A DNA stretch of 32,444 bases from Methylococcaceae bacterium (GTDB taxonomy: Bacteria > Pseudomonadota > Gammaproteobacteria > Methylococcales > Methylococcaceae): contig SCQD01000255.1 of the NCBI GenBank assembly GCA_004299145.1, positions 1-32,444 of the forward strand, read 5' to 3'. Within the stretch, counting starts at the first letter, position 1. Each line of letters opens with the position of its first letter. Made by a program: the position numbers and the translations under genes. The notes under the pieces were generated by a model. The model was not told the DNA's origin and searched no databases. It saw only the letters and a list, made by a program, of their open reading frames with translations. Positions 7,629-16,498 of this stretch are shown piece by piece.

Positions 7629-8615
7629 ATGTCGTCCGGTACTGGCGTGTTGGCGGGAGACGTAGGCGGCACTAAAACGCTGCTGGCGCTGTACGCTGTG
7701 CGCGGCCACAACTTGCAGTTGCTGCGCGAAGCGCGCTATGCCAGTGCTGATTTTGACGGACTGGCGGACATGCTCGTCAACTTTTTGGCGGGAGAGCCCG
7801 TCGCCGCCGCTGGTTTCGGCGTGGCCGGCCCGGTGGCGGGAGGGCGTTGTCAGGCCACTAATCTGCCCTGGTTGCTGGATGAGGGCGAGTTGTCCGCTGT
7901 GCTGGGTGGTGTGCCGGTCAAATTGCTCAACGATCTGGAGGCGGTGGCATTGGGCTTGTTGCAGGTGCCGGACGGGGCTTTTGTTTGTTTGAACGCAGGC
8001 CGGGCCATGGAGGGCAATATCGCCGTGCTGGCCGCCGGCACCGGTTTGGGTGAGGCGATATTGCATCGGCATGATGGCAACTATAGCGCTATTGCTTGCG
8101 AGGGCGGCCATTGCGATTTTGCCCCCGCTGACGCCTTGCAGGATGGTTTGCTGCTGTTTTTGCGTGAACGCTGCGGTGGCCACGTCAGTTACGAGCGCAT
8201 TCTGTCCGGCAGCGGTCTGCACCTGGTTTACCAGTATTTGCTCACCCGCAATCCTGAACTGCCTGATGTGTTGCAAGGGCTGGACGGAAGCGGGGAAGAT
8301 CCGGCGGCGCTGATCGCGCAGCGGGGGCTGGAGCAGGACGATGCCGCCTGCCGCTTGGCGCTGCGCTTGTTTGCGCGCATTTATGGTCAGGAAGCCGGCA
8401 ATCTGGCACTGAAGTGTCTGGCGCGCGGCGGCGTGCTGCTGGCGGGCGGCATCGCGCCCAAGCTGTTGCCGGTGCTCAGTGACGGCAGTTTTATGGCGGG
8501 TTTTTGCGACAAGGGCCGGTTTGCCGATTTGTTGCGGGACATGCCGGTGCGGGTTTGCCTGGAACCGCAAGCGCCGTTGCTGGGGGCGGCGACGGCGGCG
8601 GCGCGGTTGGCATAA
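7629..8615 (+). CDS. glk: Glucokinase (Glk family)
   Basis: Glucokinase phosphorylates glucose to glucose 6-phosphate with ATP. The 328-residue protein has the N-terminal phosphate loop VLAGDVGGTKTLLALY, then GFGVAGPV, TNLPWLLD, the LLNDLEAVALG segment containing the catalytic Asp, AAGTGLGEA, the EGGHCDFAP motif typical of bacterial Glk (rather than the ROK CxxCG zinc motif), and the C-terminal GGVLLAGGIAPKLLP. Length is slightly above the usual ~320. The ATG at MSSGTG is preceded by an in-frame GTG two codons earlier, so the exact start is uncertain. The pcm gene follows after nine bases. Confidence 0.92.
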   Translation: MSSGTGVLAGDVGGTKTLLALYAVRGHNLQLLREARYASADFDGLADMLVNFLAGEPVAAAGFGVAGPVAGGRCQATNLPWLLDEGELSAVLGGVPVKLLNDLEAVALGLLQVPDGAFVCLNAGRAMEGNIAVLAAGTGLGEAILHRHDGNYSAIACEGGHCDFAPADALQDGLLLFLRERCGGHVSYERILSGSGLHLVYQYLLTRNPELPDVLQGLDGSGEDPAALIAQRGLEQDDAACRLALRLFARIYGQEAGNLALKCLARGGVLLAGGIAPKLLPVLSDGSFMAGFCDKGRFADLLRDMPVRVCLEPQAPLLGAATAAARLA

Positions 8616-8624
8616 GGGAAAAAT

Positions 8625-9326
8625 ATGGTCAATGTGGTCGAGCCGCCGTTTTGGACGCCGGACCAGGAGCAAGCATTTGCTGCGCGGCGCGCGGCGTTAT
8701 TGGCGGAAATCGGCGACGAAGCGCGCCTGACTGCCCTTTATACCGGACGCCATGCGTTTTCTCCCGCCGTGATGGCGGCCGTCGGGCGGGTGTTGCGCCA
8801 TGCCTTTGTGCCGCCGGATCAGTTGCTCCAAGCCTATTACAACTGTCCTTTGCCCATCGGCCACGGCCAGACCATTTCCCAGCCTTATATCGTGGCGCTG
8901 ATGAGCGATTTGCTGGACGTCGATGCGCATTCGGTGGTGCTGGAAGTCGGTACCGGTTGCGGTTATCAGGCGGCGGTATTGGCGGAAATGGTGCGGCGGA
9001 TTTATTCCCTGGAACGGCTGCCGGATTTGGCAGAGTCGGCGCGGCGGCGCTTGCATAGCTTGGGCTACGACAATGTGGAGGTCATGGCGAACGACGGCTA
9101 TTACGGCCATCCCGCGCACGCGCCTTACGACGGCATTATCGTGACGGCGGCGGCGGAAGCCATCCCTGCGCCCTTGATCGAGCAGCTCAAGCCGGGGGGG
9201 CGGCTGGTGATTCCGCTGGGCCGGGCGTTTGGCGATCAGCAACTGGTGCGGGCGGTGAAGCAGCCCGATGGTTCGTTACAGTGCCGGGCTATGCTGCCGG
9301 TGGCGTTTGTGCCGTTTCGTCATTGA
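8625..9326 (+). CDS. pcm: Protein-L-isoaspartate O-methyltransferase
   Basis: Pcm methylates isoaspartyl residues in damaged proteins with S-adenosylmethionine, starting their repair. The 233-residue product shows HAFVPPDQLLQAYYNCPLPI, the substrate loop GHGQTISQPYIVALM, SAM motif I VLEVGTGCGYQAAVLAEMV, post-I acidic YSLERL and motif II PYDGIIVTAAAEAIPAPL, then LKPGGRLVIPLG. AAGGGA precedes the ATG at a good distance. Its last 38 bases overlap, on the opposite strand, the end of the ATP-grasp gene. Confidence 0.94.
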   Translation: MVNVVEPPFWTPDQEQAFAARRAALLAEIGDEARLTALYTGRHAFSPAVMAAVGRVLRHAFVPPDQLLQAYYNCPLPIGHGQTISQPYIVALMSDLLDVDAHSVVLEVGTGCGYQAAVLAEMVRRIYSLERLPDLAESARRRLHSLGYDNVEVMANDGYYGHPAHAPYDGIIVTAAAEAIPAPLIEQLKPGGRLVIPLGRAFGDQQLVRAVKQPDGSLQCRAMLPVAFVPFRH

Positions 9327-10614
9327 GCATTTGGCAAAAAGCGTCGAATACTTTGCGCATTTGCGGTTGCTTGTAGGGAAACAGCTCGGGCGGGTCCATG
9401 GCGTGGACGATCATGTTGCTGTCCACCTCGAAAATCAGCAGTTTGCCGTCGGCGGTTTCGGCGCAGTCGATGCCGAAATAGTGCAGCCCCACGCTTTCGT
9501 AAATGGCGCGCAAGGCGTTTTTGTGGCGTAGCGCAAAGCCTTCGTCGAAGTTCGCCATGAAGTTGGCTTCCTCGGCGCGGTTTGCGGCGTTGCCGGTCAT
9601 GTCGGCGTTCAGATAATGGATCATCCAGTGTTTGGAAATGGCCATGTGACAGGCGAACGGCCGGCCATTGATCAGCAGCACGCGGTATTTGCGAAACCAG
9701 CCGTCGGCACTGCGATAGTCGATGAACGGCGATAGATAAAACGCTACGGGGAGTGCTGCGTCGCCATGCTCGCGCAAATATTCCGCGATGCCGTCCGGAT
9801 GATCGAGTTTGGCCAAGCCGTGTCCCGCATGCGAGTCGACGGGGCGCACGATGATGGGACAGCCGCCGCGCAGCGGACTGACTAAGGCTTCCTGAAAGCC
9901 GCCGACGGTAGTCGGAATACTTAAAGCTTCTTGAATCACTAAGGCTTCGGGAAAGTCGGCGTGGGGTAGTGCCGCCGTCAGGGGCAGCGCTTGCTGGCCG
10001 ATTTGTTGCAGCGTGTTTTTATCGAGGCGCAACGTTACCGGCATGACGACACCGGGTATGGCGTGGAGCCTTTCGTAAGCATCATTACGCGAGAGCCGGG
10101 CAATGCCGGCAGGCCGATTGATGACCGGGCACGGCCAAGCGGCGACTGTTGTTGCAAGCTGTTGCAGCAGCGGCTGGTTCTGTTCGGATTCCCCGACGGC
10201 GATGAACAACGCATCGTGCGCGGGCAGCGTCGGCGGCAACGGCAGATCAGCGGAAACATAGAGCAGGTCGAGCTGAACGTTGGCCTGTTCCAGCAAGCAC
10301 TCCAGCGGCGTATTTGCCATCAGATCGCCCGGCGCCATGACTGCCAGTACGCGGAGGCAGGCAGGGCCGGCAGCGGTGGGAGCACGGTAAAGCTGCCGGA
10401 TTTGCAGCGCTTGGACCTGGGTGGCGAGCGCCACGCTTTGCTGTCCGCGCAGTTGCAATAGCGTCGATAAGTCCAGCAGGGCATTGGCGTCTTCGGCGTC
10501 GAGCGTGGCGCGCGTGATCAGTTGCGTGCCCAAGGCCGTCAAATCGTCATCGGCAACAGCCATGCGCATCAGCGCGGCCAGGCCGATCAGTGGTGTATGG
10601 TTGTGATTTTTCAT
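9289..10614 (-). CDS. TPR-linked ATP-grasp protein, RimK-like
   Basis: The 441-residue protein has three parts. The N-terminus (about 1-75) is helical and TPR-like (ANALLDLSTLLQLRGQQSVALATQVQALQI). A middle α/β domain follows (RVLAVMAPGDLMANTPLECLLE onward), like the pre-ATP-grasp domain of glutathione synthetase-type enzymes. The C-terminal half is ATP-grasp: IIVRPVDSHAGHGLAKL is the nucleotide-binding strand and loop, and FGIDCAETADGKLLIFEVDSN carries the acidic and Asn metal ligands. ATP-grasp ligases join a carboxylate to an amine or thiol through an acyl phosphate. Substrates are unknown. It follows the SerC-like gene after only 22 bases, so the two are probably one operon. The ribosome site is weak. 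Confidence 0.8.
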   Translation of the reverse strand: MKNHNHTPLIGLAALMRMAVADDDLTALGTQLITRATLDAEDANALLDLSTLLQLRGQQSVALATQVQALQIRQLYRAPTAAGPACLRVLAVMAPGDLMANTPLECLLEQANVQLDLLYVSADLPLPPTLPAHDALFIAVGESEQNQPLLQQLATTVAAWPCPVINRPAGIARLSRNDAYERLHAIPGVVMPVTLRLDKNTLQQIGQQALPLTAALPHADFPEALVIQEALSIPTTVGGFQEALVSPLRGGCPIIVRPVDSHAGHGLAKLDHPDGIAEYLREHGDAALPVAFYLSPFIDYRSADGWFRKYRVLLINGRPFACHMAISKHWMIHYLNADMTGNAANRAEEANFMANFDEGFALRHKNALRAIYESVGLHYFGIDCAETADGKLLIFEVDSNMIVHAMDPPELFPYKQPQMRKVFDAFCQMLNDETAQTPPAA

Positions 10615-10636
10615 GCTGTTTTATCTCGGGGGGTGC

Positions 10637-11776
10637 CTAGCCATAGCGCTGCCGGAAGTTTTCCATAAAGGCGCACAGCGCAGCGACGGCTTCCAGGCTG
10701 ACCGCGTTGTAGAGCGAAGCGCGTATGCCGCCCACGGCCCGGTGCCCCTCCAGGCCATAAAAGCCCTCGGTTTGCGCTGCTTGCAAAAAGGATTGTTCCA
10801 GCTCCGGGGTGGGCAGGTGAAATACCGCATTCATGGCCGAACGGTCGGTGCGCGCTGCACGGCAGCGGTAAAAACCGCCCCCGGCATCGATGCACTCATA
10901 CAGGCGCTGCGCTTTTTGTGCGTTGATGTTCTGCATGGCGTCGAGGCCGCCCACTTCGTTCAATAACCAGCGGGTCACCAGCAAAACTACGTAAATGGAA
11001 AATACCGGTGGCGTGTTGTAAATAGAGCTTTGCGCGATGTGCACGCGGTAATCCAGCATGCTGGGTAAATCCTTCGGCACATCCGCCAATAAGGCATCCT
11101 GCAAAATGACTACGGTGACGCCGGACGGCCCGAGGTTTTTCTGGGCGTGGGCATATATCAACGCATATTGGTTTATATCGAAAGGCTGCGCCAGAAAATC
11201 GGAAGACATATCGCAGATTCTCGGCACATCGGTCGGGCCGGGTATATATTTGAATTGCAAACCTTCGACGGTTTCGTTGGATATGTAATGCAGGTAGGTG
11301 GCATGCTGTGTTAATTGCAGCTCGCCGGGTTCCGGCAGGCGCGTATACTGTTGTGCGGCACCGTCCCACGCGACGTTTACTTGGCCCTCCCGTCGCGCTT
11401 CCGTCACGGATTTGGCGCTCCAATAACCGGATACGATGTAATCCGCCGCGCGCTCCCGATGGCGTAAAAAATTCATCGGGATCATGGAAAACTGCAGACT
11501 GCTGCCTCCCTGCAAGAACAAGACGTGATAATTGGCGGGGATGTTCAGCAAACGGCGTAAATTGGCTACCGCCTCTGTTACCACCGCCCGAAACCAGTCG
11601 GAACGGTGGCTGATGCCCAGCACGGACAGGCCGGCTTCCGGTACTTCGATGATGGCTTGACCGGCTGCGGCTAGGACGGCTGCGGGAAGCTCCCCTGGCC
11701 CACCGGAAAAATTGTAGACTGGCGGTGTGCTTTTTCCGCGGCAGGCGGATGCGGTGTGTGGCAGTTTAATTGGCAT
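10637..11776 (-). CDS. serC: Phosphoserine aminotransferase-like protein (SerC family)
   Basis: SerC converts 3-phosphohydroxypyruvate and glutamate to phosphoserine, with PLP. The 379-residue protein follows the family from end to end: YNFSGGPGELP, SHRSDWF, FLQGGSSLQFSMIPMNFL, SNETVEGLQF, CDMSSDFLAQPFD, the PLP-lysine segment AHAQKNLGPSGVTVV and GHRAVGGIRASLYNA. The phosphate-binding Arg/His pairs (SHR, GHR) are kept. There are unusual changes: FSAGP reads FSGGP, EISHRS reads GISHRS, AGAQKN reads AHAQKN, and the N-terminus is about 18 residues longer than typical. It is coupled to an ATP-grasp gene instead of the common gyrA/pheA context, so it may be a paralogue with another substrate. No good ribosome site is visible. 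Confidence 0.85.
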   Translation of the reverse strand: MPIKLPHTASACRGKSTPPVYNFSGGPGELPAAVLAAAGQAIIEVPEAGLSVLGISHRSDWFRAVVTEAVANLRRLLNIPANYHVLFLQGGSSLQFSMIPMNFLRHRERAADYIVSGYWSAKSVTEARREGQVNVAWDGAAQQYTRLPEPGELQLTQHATYLHYISNETVEGLQFKYIPGPTDVPRICDMSSDFLAQPFDINQYALIYAHAQKNLGPSGVTVVILQDALLADVPKDLPSMLDYRVHIAQSSIYNTPPVFSIYVVLLVTRWLLNEVGGLDAMQNINAQKAQRLYECIDAGGGFYRCRAARTDRSAMNAVFHLPTPELEQSFLQAAQTEGFYGLEGHRAVGGIRASLYNAVSLEAVAALCAFMENFRQRYG

Positions 11777-12103
11777 GCGTGTTGCTAGAGGATGGTTCTG
11801 TGGGGGCTGGTCTGGTGGCCTGGGCGTGGATCGATGCCGTTAAGTGACGTTCCATCTTTCTCGTAAGGAGAGCGTTGGGATGCAGGGGTTAGAGCCGTGG
11901 TTTTTTTGCAGTATTTCAGCTGTTCTGCCGGCTTTTGGAAAACCCCGCAAAACAGGGGGCGGATGCTTTGCCGCTGCGGCGGGCGGTCAGGAATCAGCTA
12001 AAGTTAGCCGGGCTGGAGACGATAACCACCACGAAAATGAATATCTGAAGGCGCATCGCCAACAGAAATTGCAATTTTAATATGTATTTTTAGGAGATGT
12101 GTC
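11777..12103. other. Intergenic region between serC and fliC
   Basis: These 327 bases separate the minus-strand serC-like gene from the plus-strand flagellar genes. The right third holds the σ28 promoter and the fliC leader of about 70 bases with an AGGAG site. A 78-codon open frame here has no family features and is not called as a gene. I see no clear promoter for serC. Confidence 0.6.
11999..12025 (+). promoter_or_regulatory. σ28 (FliA) promoter of fliC
   Basis: TAAAGTTA, an eleven-base spacer, then GACGATAA. This is one base off each half of the σ28 consensus TAAAGTTT-N11-GCCGATAA at exact spacing. It lies about 80 bases before the flagellin ATG, as expected for a class 3 flagellar gene. 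Expression should thus follow completion of the hook and export of the anti-σ factor FlgM. Confidence 0.88.
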
Positions 12104-13657
12104 ATGGCACAAGTAATCAATACTAACACTTTATCCCTGAATTCTCAGCGCCAATTGAATAAGTCGCAAATGGGGTTGGCGACGACGATGGAACGCCTGT
12201 CGTCCGGTTTGCGCATCAACAGCGCCAAAGACGACGCCGCCGGTTTGGCGATTTCCGAAGGCATGTCGTCCCAGATTCGCGGCCTGAATCAAGCCAATCG
12301 CAACGCCAACGACGGTATTTCCATGGCGCAGACGGCTGAAGGCGCATTGGGAGCATCGGGCGACATTTTACAGCGTATCCGCGAACTGGCCGTGCAATCG
12401 GCCAACGCTTCCAATACGGCTTCCGACCGTAAAGCGCTGAATGCCGAGGTCGCCCAGCTGGCTTCGGAACTGGATCGCATCGCGACCACGACGGAGTTCA
12501 ACGGCCAGAAGCTGCTGAATGGAACCAATTCGACGTCCACTTTCCAGGTGGGCGCCAACGCCAATCAGACCATCAGCGTCAATACCGCTAATTTCCGCAG
12601 TTCAGCCTATGGCAACTATCGCATCGGCGCCTCGGTGGCGACGACTACCGGCGGTACGGGGACGTTGACGCTGGGCAGTACGGCCGGCTCGAATATTTCC
12701 CAGGGCAGTCTTACCTTGGGCTCCTCCCGCATCGCGGCGGCGGGAACCCTGACGGTAAACGGAGCCGATGGTCTGGCGACGGTGGCCTATAGCGCCAGCG
12801 ATAGCGCCAAAACCGTGGCTTCTGCGGTGAATGCCCAGACCACCGCGACGGGGGTTACGGCCACGGCGCGTACCGAAGTGGGCTTGTCGGGTTTTGTCGC
12901 CAGCACGAATTATACGTTCAAGCTGGCGTCCGATAATAATACGGCACAGCCGCAGTCCATTACTTTTACCACGGGCGCTCCGCCCATCAATGCCGATGGC
13001 CTGGCTTCCGCAGTGAAAGCGTTCAACGACGTTTCCTCTAAAACCGGTGTTACCGCACAAATCGATACCGCCGGCACCGGGCTCATTCTGACCAATGCCA
13101 ACGGTGAAGACATCAAGCTGCTCAACGATTCGGTGACGGGTAACGATCTTAACGTTACGGATATATTGGGAGGCAATACCGTGGTTGCGACCGCCGCCAA
13201 TGCGGTGGGTGTTTTTGGCACGGCGGATGTTGTGATCACCGGGGAGCTGACTTTTGACTCCTCCAAGACGTTTAATATCGTCGATTCGGCTGCGGGTGCG
13301 GCTGGTTTCCTGGCGACGGCCACGGGCGATTCGTCACAGTTGCAGCAGGTCGCTCTGCTGGACGTCAGCAGTGTGTCTTCCGCAACCCGCTCGATATCGA
13401 TCATTGATTCCGCCATAGCGGCCGTCAACACCCAGCGCGCTACTTTCGGCGCCGCGCAATCGCGTTTTGAAACGACGATAGGCAACAACCAGACGACTTC
13501 GGAAAACCTGTCGGCAGCGCGCAGCCGCATCCGCGACGCTGATTTTGCCTCAGAAACGGCCAACTTGAGCCGCAACCAAGTGCTGCAACAGGCGGGCACT
13601 GCGATGTTGGCGCAGGCCAACGCGTCGGGGCAGGGCGTGCTTTCCTTGCTGAGATAA
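12104..13657 (+). CDS. fliC: Flagellin
   Basis: The filament subunit, 517 residues. The N-terminal D0/D1 region ([20 protein letters not shown], then [20 protein letters not shown] and [20 protein letters not shown]) and the C-terminal D1/D0 region ([37 protein letters not shown], ending SLLR) are both classical. The centre, about residues 170-410, is Thr/Ser/Ala/Gly-rich and variable, corresponding to the outer D2/D3 domains. There is no signal peptide because flagellin is exported by the flagellar type III apparatus. AGGAG precedes the ATG. A strong stem-loop follows the gene, so flagellin mRNA is probably more abundant than the downstream genes. Confidence 0.97.
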   Translation: MAQVINTNTLSLNSQRQLNKSQMGLATTMERLSSGLRINSAKDDAAGLAISEGMSSQIRGLNQANRNANDGISMAQTAEGALGASGDILQRIRELAVQSANASNTASDRKALNAEVAQLASELDRIATTTEFNGQKLLNGTNSTSTFQVGANANQTISVNTANFRSSAYGNYRIGASVATTTGGTGTLTLGSTAGSNISQGSLTLGSSRIAAAGTLTVNGADGLATVAYSASDSAKTVASAVNAQTTATGVTATARTEVGLSGFVASTNYTFKLASDNNTAQPQSITFTTGAPPINADGLASAVKAFNDVSSKTGVTAQIDTAGTGLILTNANGEDIKLLNDSVTGNDLNVTDILGGNTVVATAANAVGVFGTADVVITGELTFDSSKTFNIVDSAAGAAGFLATATGDSSQLQQVALLDVSSVSSATRSISIIDSAIAAVNTQRATFGAAQSRFETTIGNNQTTSENLSAARSRIRDADFASETANLSRNQVLQQAGTAMLAQANASGQGVLSLLR

Positions 13658-13678
13658 GCGCCGGGCAAGGGCACGCAC

Positions 13679-13717
13679 TTCAGGGCGACGGCTTGGGCTA
13701 TCGCCCTGAATGTGTTT
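13679..13717 (+). terminator. Terminator or attenuator after fliC
   Basis: Ten-base arms TTCAGGGCGA and TCGCCCTGAA enclose a twelve-base loop and are followed by TGTGTTTT. This intrinsic-terminator shape just after fliC probably cuts most transcripts there and lets a fraction continue into flaG, fliD and fliS. Confidence 0.75.
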
Positions 13718-13745
13718 TGATAACTGGATTTCGGAGGAATAAACA

Positions 13746-14231
13746 ATGGAGACTTTACCAACCAGTATGCAGGTCTCTGTTAATACGCCCCAGTACACAA
13801 CCGCCAAAAGTAAACTGCCTGAATCGGGAGCGGCAAACAAAGGCCAGGAGCAACCTTCCGCGTTTTCCAGTGCCAACGCCGTACGCAACGCGACGGAAAA
13901 TCTGCGCAAAATCACTTCCACCACAGAAAGCGATGCACTGAACAAGCCGAAGGAAGTTAACGATTCACAGGAATCAAAGGAAACGAAGGAATCAAAGGAA
14001 TCCAAAGACCTCAAGGAGCTGGACGATGCCGTCAGCAAAGTTAATCGATTTTTTGAACAAGTGAGTCGTGAATTGCGGTTTCAGCGTAGCGAATCCACCA
14101 ACCAAATGGTAGTGCAGGTCATCGATCATAAGACCGGTGAAGTGATCCGTCAGTTTCCATCGGAAGAAATGCTGAAAATTTCCAAGGAATTGGAAAAAAT
14201 TTCCGGTTTATTATTTAAAGATAAAGCCTGA
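13746..14231 (+). CDS. flaG: FlaG family flagellar protein
   Basis: The 161-residue protein ends with the FlaG domain: VSKVNRFFEQVSRELRFQRS, then VVQVIDHKTGEVIRQFPSEE and MLKISKELEKISGLLFKDKA. FlaG affects filament length and adhesion in species where it has been tested; the mechanism is not settled. The N-terminal half is disordered-looking and includes a charged repeat run of Glu-Ser-Lys units (residues about 76-92), encoded by near-repeats of GGAATCAAA. CGGAGGA precedes the ATG. The position between fliC and fliD is the usual one in many gammaproteobacteria. Confidence 0.9.
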   Translation: METLPTSMQVSVNTPQYTTAKSKLPESGAANKGQEQPSAFSSANAVRNATENLRKITSTTESDALNKPKEVNDSQESKETKESKESKDLKELDDAVSKVNRFFEQVSRELRFQRSESTNQMVVQVIDHKTGEVIRQFPSEEMLKISKELEKISGLLFKDKA

Positions 14232-14269
14232 TTGAAAGGCTTACAACTTTAATCTAATGGGAGGCGGTC

Positions 14270-15679
14270 ATGGCAGGTTTAACGACATCGGGGCTGGGTT
14301 CCGGCATGAACATCAGCTCAATGGTAAGCCAGTTGGTGGCTGCGGAACGCGGACCGGCAGACACTCGTATGGCGCGGAAGGAAACGCAGCTGCAAACAAA
14401 AATTTCCGCCATCGGCACCGTCAAAAGCGCGTTCAGCGATTTGCGCACCAGCCTTGCGGCTTTGCGTGACGCCAAGGCGCTGGACAAAGTCAGTGCGTCC
14501 AGCAGTGATACCAGCGTATTGACGGCATCCGCCGCCGCGACGGCGACGGCGGGCAGCTATGCCGTGGTGGTCAGTCAAGTGGCCCAGTCACATGCGCTGG
14601 CTTCAAAATCCTATACCGGCGACAGCGATGTTGTGATGGCGCGGCCGCTGGGAACTGAAGAAGGCTCGTTGACGATCACGAGAGGCACGGATTCCAAAAC
14701 CATCAAGATAGACGGCACCAACAATACTTTGTCGGGTATCCGCGATGCCATCAATACTGCCGGGGCGGGCGTGCAAGCCGCCATCGTGAACGACGGCAGC
14801 GGCTATAGGCTGACCCTGAGCAGCAATGCCACGGGTGCCGCCAACAGCATCGGCATCAGTGTTGTCGATCCAGACGGCGCCAACGGCGATGCGGCCGGTT
14901 TGTCTGCGTTGGCTTTCAACGCGACCGACAAACAATTGACGGAGACCCGTCAGGCCAAAGATGCTTTGCTGTCCGTCAATGGCTTGGACATTACCAGCAC
15001 TTCCAACACGGTTTCCACGGCCATCAACGGGGTTACCCTTAATCTGGCTCAAGCGCAGGCAGGTAAAACCGTCAATGTTACCGTAGCTCAGGATACCAAT
15101 AGTTTTTCCAGTGCCGTCAAAACCTTGGTCGATAAATACAATGCGGTTATCGACGCGGTCTCGCAGGTGGCGGGTTACGATGATAAAACCAAGCAAGCCG
15201 GGCCGTTGATGAGCGATGCGGGAATACGTACTGCGTTGGGGCATGTCAAAGATATTGTCGGCCAAGCGGTGGAGGGATTGACGGGCACCATCACCCGTTT
15301 GCAGGACGTGGGCGTGACGGCGCAACGGGGCGGTAAACTGGTGCTGGATACCAGCAAGTTCAATGCTGCATTGGCCGCCAATAAAGCCGACGTTATCACC
15401 CTGTTTACCGGGAGCAATGGCGTAATCAATAAACTGGATACCGCACTGAGCAGCATCGTGGATAGCGGAGGTTTATTGGCCGCCCGGAGCGATGGTCTGC
15501 AAAAGGCAGTCGATCAAATCGGCAAGGACAGAGAGACGCTGAATACCCGTATGGATAAGCTCCAAACGCGCTTGTCCACGCAGTTCAACGCCATGGATCG
15601 GTTACTGGGGCAATTGAATGCGACGGGTACGGCATTTTCACAACAGATGACCGCATTAACCAAATCTACGAGTGGGTAA
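14270..15679 (+). CDS. fliD: Flagellar filament cap protein FliD (HAP2)
   Basis: FliD forms the cap at the filament tip and guides flagellin folding. The 469-residue product starts with TTSGLGSGMNISSMVSQLVAAE, the FliD N-terminal motif, followed by a helical segment (ETQLQTKISAIGTVKSAFSDLRTSL). The middle contains a flagellin-hook IN-like motif (LSGIRDAINTAGAGVQAAIV). The C-terminus has the expected coiled coil (YNAVIDAVSQVAG; later LDTALSSIVDSGGLLAARSD, TRMDKLQTRLSTQFNAMDRL). GGGAGG stands just before the ATG. It lies in the filament operon between flaG and fliS. Confidence 0.95.
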   Translation: MAGLTTSGLGSGMNISSMVSQLVAAERGPADTRMARKETQLQTKISAIGTVKSAFSDLRTSLAALRDAKALDKVSASSSDTSVLTASAAATATAGSYAVVVSQVAQSHALASKSYTGDSDVVMARPLGTEEGSLTITRGTDSKTIKIDGTNNTLSGIRDAINTAGAGVQAAIVNDGSGYRLTLSSNATGAANSIGISVVDPDGANGDAAGLSALAFNATDKQLTETRQAKDALLSVNGLDITSTSNTVSTAINGVTLNLAQAQAGKTVNVTVAQDTNSFSSAVKTLVDKYNAVIDAVSQVAGYDDKTKQAGPLMSDAGIRTALGHVKDIVGQAVEGLTGTITRLQDVGVTAQRGGKLVLDTSKFNAALAANKADVITLFTGSNGVINKLDTALSSIVDSGGLLAARSDGLQKAVDQIGKDRETLNTRMDKLQTRLSTQFNAMDRLLGQLNATGTAFSQQMTALTKSTSG

Positions 15680-15714
15680 TGGACTTTAGACGGTTTTATA
15701 GATAGGAGACGATT

Positions 15715-16134
15715 ATGGTGATGATGACTTACGCGATGGGTGCAAAGTTTACCAGTCAATATCAGCAGTCGGATACCGAAATGATCGCCGATCCGAACCC
15801 TTATCAATTGATACTGATGCTGATGACCGGTGCGATGGACCGTATCGCTCGCGCCAAGGGCGCCATAGAGTATAAGGTTATCGAAGAAAAAGGCCTGAGG
15901 ATAGGCCAGGCCATTTCCATTATCGGTGGGTTACGGGAAAGCCTGGATATGGAAAAAGGCGGCGAGTTGGCCGTTAATTTGGATAGTCTTTACGACTACA
16001 TGCAGCAGCGCTTGCTGGAGGCCAATATTAAAAACGACATTAGTTTGCTGGATGAAGTCAGCAAGCTTATGGGGACGATAAAATCCGGTTGGGAAGAGAT
16101 TCCCCCCGAGTTACGCATTGGTGTGGCGCGTTAG
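15715..16134 (+). CDS. fliS: Flagellin export chaperone FliS
   Basis: FliS binds the C-terminus of flagellin in the cytoplasm and prevents early polymerisation. The 139-residue four-helix protein carries the family pattern DPNPYQLILMLMTGAMDRIARAKGAIE, then KGLRIGQAISIIGGLRESLDMEKGGELAVNLDSLYDYMQQRLLEAN. AGGAGA precedes the ATG at good spacing; other Met codons follow within five codons, so the start could be slightly later. It lies 35 bases after fliD and is followed by two FliT-like genes. Confidence 0.95.
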   Translation: MVMMTYAMGAKFTSQYQQSDTEMIADPNPYQLILMLMTGAMDRIARAKGAIEYKVIEEKGLRIGQAISIIGGLRESLDMEKGGELAVNLDSLYDYMQQRLLEANIKNDISLLDEVSKLMGTIKSGWEEIPPELRIGVAR

Positions 16135-16177
16135 TTTTTAGCGCGTGTTGGGCCGACGATTATTGAAGGGCTAAGCG

Positions 16178-16495
16178 ATGACGGCAGCAAGCGCAACCGG
16201 TACAGGCATGGCGGCATTGTTGCGCTTGACCGAAGACATGCTCTCGCTCGCCTCGCAAGGAGCATGGGATGCCGTCGGAGAGCATGAGGCGGAGCGTCAA
16301 GCCATTATTCAGCGGTTACCGTCCGTCAGCGTTGATACGGATGCAGGCGATGACTATCTCAGTCAGTTGAAACAATTGCTGGACCAAAACTCCCGGATTG
16401 TCGAGTTGGCGCTGTCTGAAAAAAATCGGATTGCGCAGGAGTTGGAAGAGGTAAGGCGTTATGCCAGTACTGAGCGGCTTCAAGAGCAGGAGTAA
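16178..16495 (+). CDS. fliT: FliT-like flagellar chaperone, copy 1
   Basis: A 105-residue helical protein in the fliT position after fliS. FliT is the chaperone of the cap protein FliD and in enterics also inhibits FlhDC. The protein has two helices, LLRLTEDMLSLASQGAWDAVGEHEAERQ and LKQLLDQNSRIVELALSEKN, separated by a loop, matching the family plan at low complexity. It is about two-thirds identical to the next gene and clearly a tandem duplicate. The ribosome site GAAGGG is moderate. Assignment rests mainly on context and helical pattern, since FliT sequences diverge strongly. Confidence 0.8.
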   Translation: MTAASATGTGMAALLRLTEDMLSLASQGAWDAVGEHEAERQAIIQRLPSVSVDTDAGDDYLSQLKQLLDQNSRIVELALSEKNRIAQELEEVRRYASTERLQEQE

Positions 16496-16498
16496 GCC

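Noticed and set aside
7596-8672. 358-codon minus-strand open frame opposite glk
   Set aside because: The opposite strand encodes glucokinase with all motifs; this translation is Gln/Arg/His-rich without a recognisable fold.
11844-12080. 78-codon open frame in the serC-fliC gap
   Set aside because: It has no recognisable domain, its sequence runs across the σ28 promoter and fliC leader, and its Cys/Gly/Ala-rich composition looks like non-coding DNA.
13940-14010. Short repeats in flaG (GGAATCAAA-like units)
   Set aside because: They are in frame, encode a charged linker, and need no explanation beyond low-complexity coding sequence.
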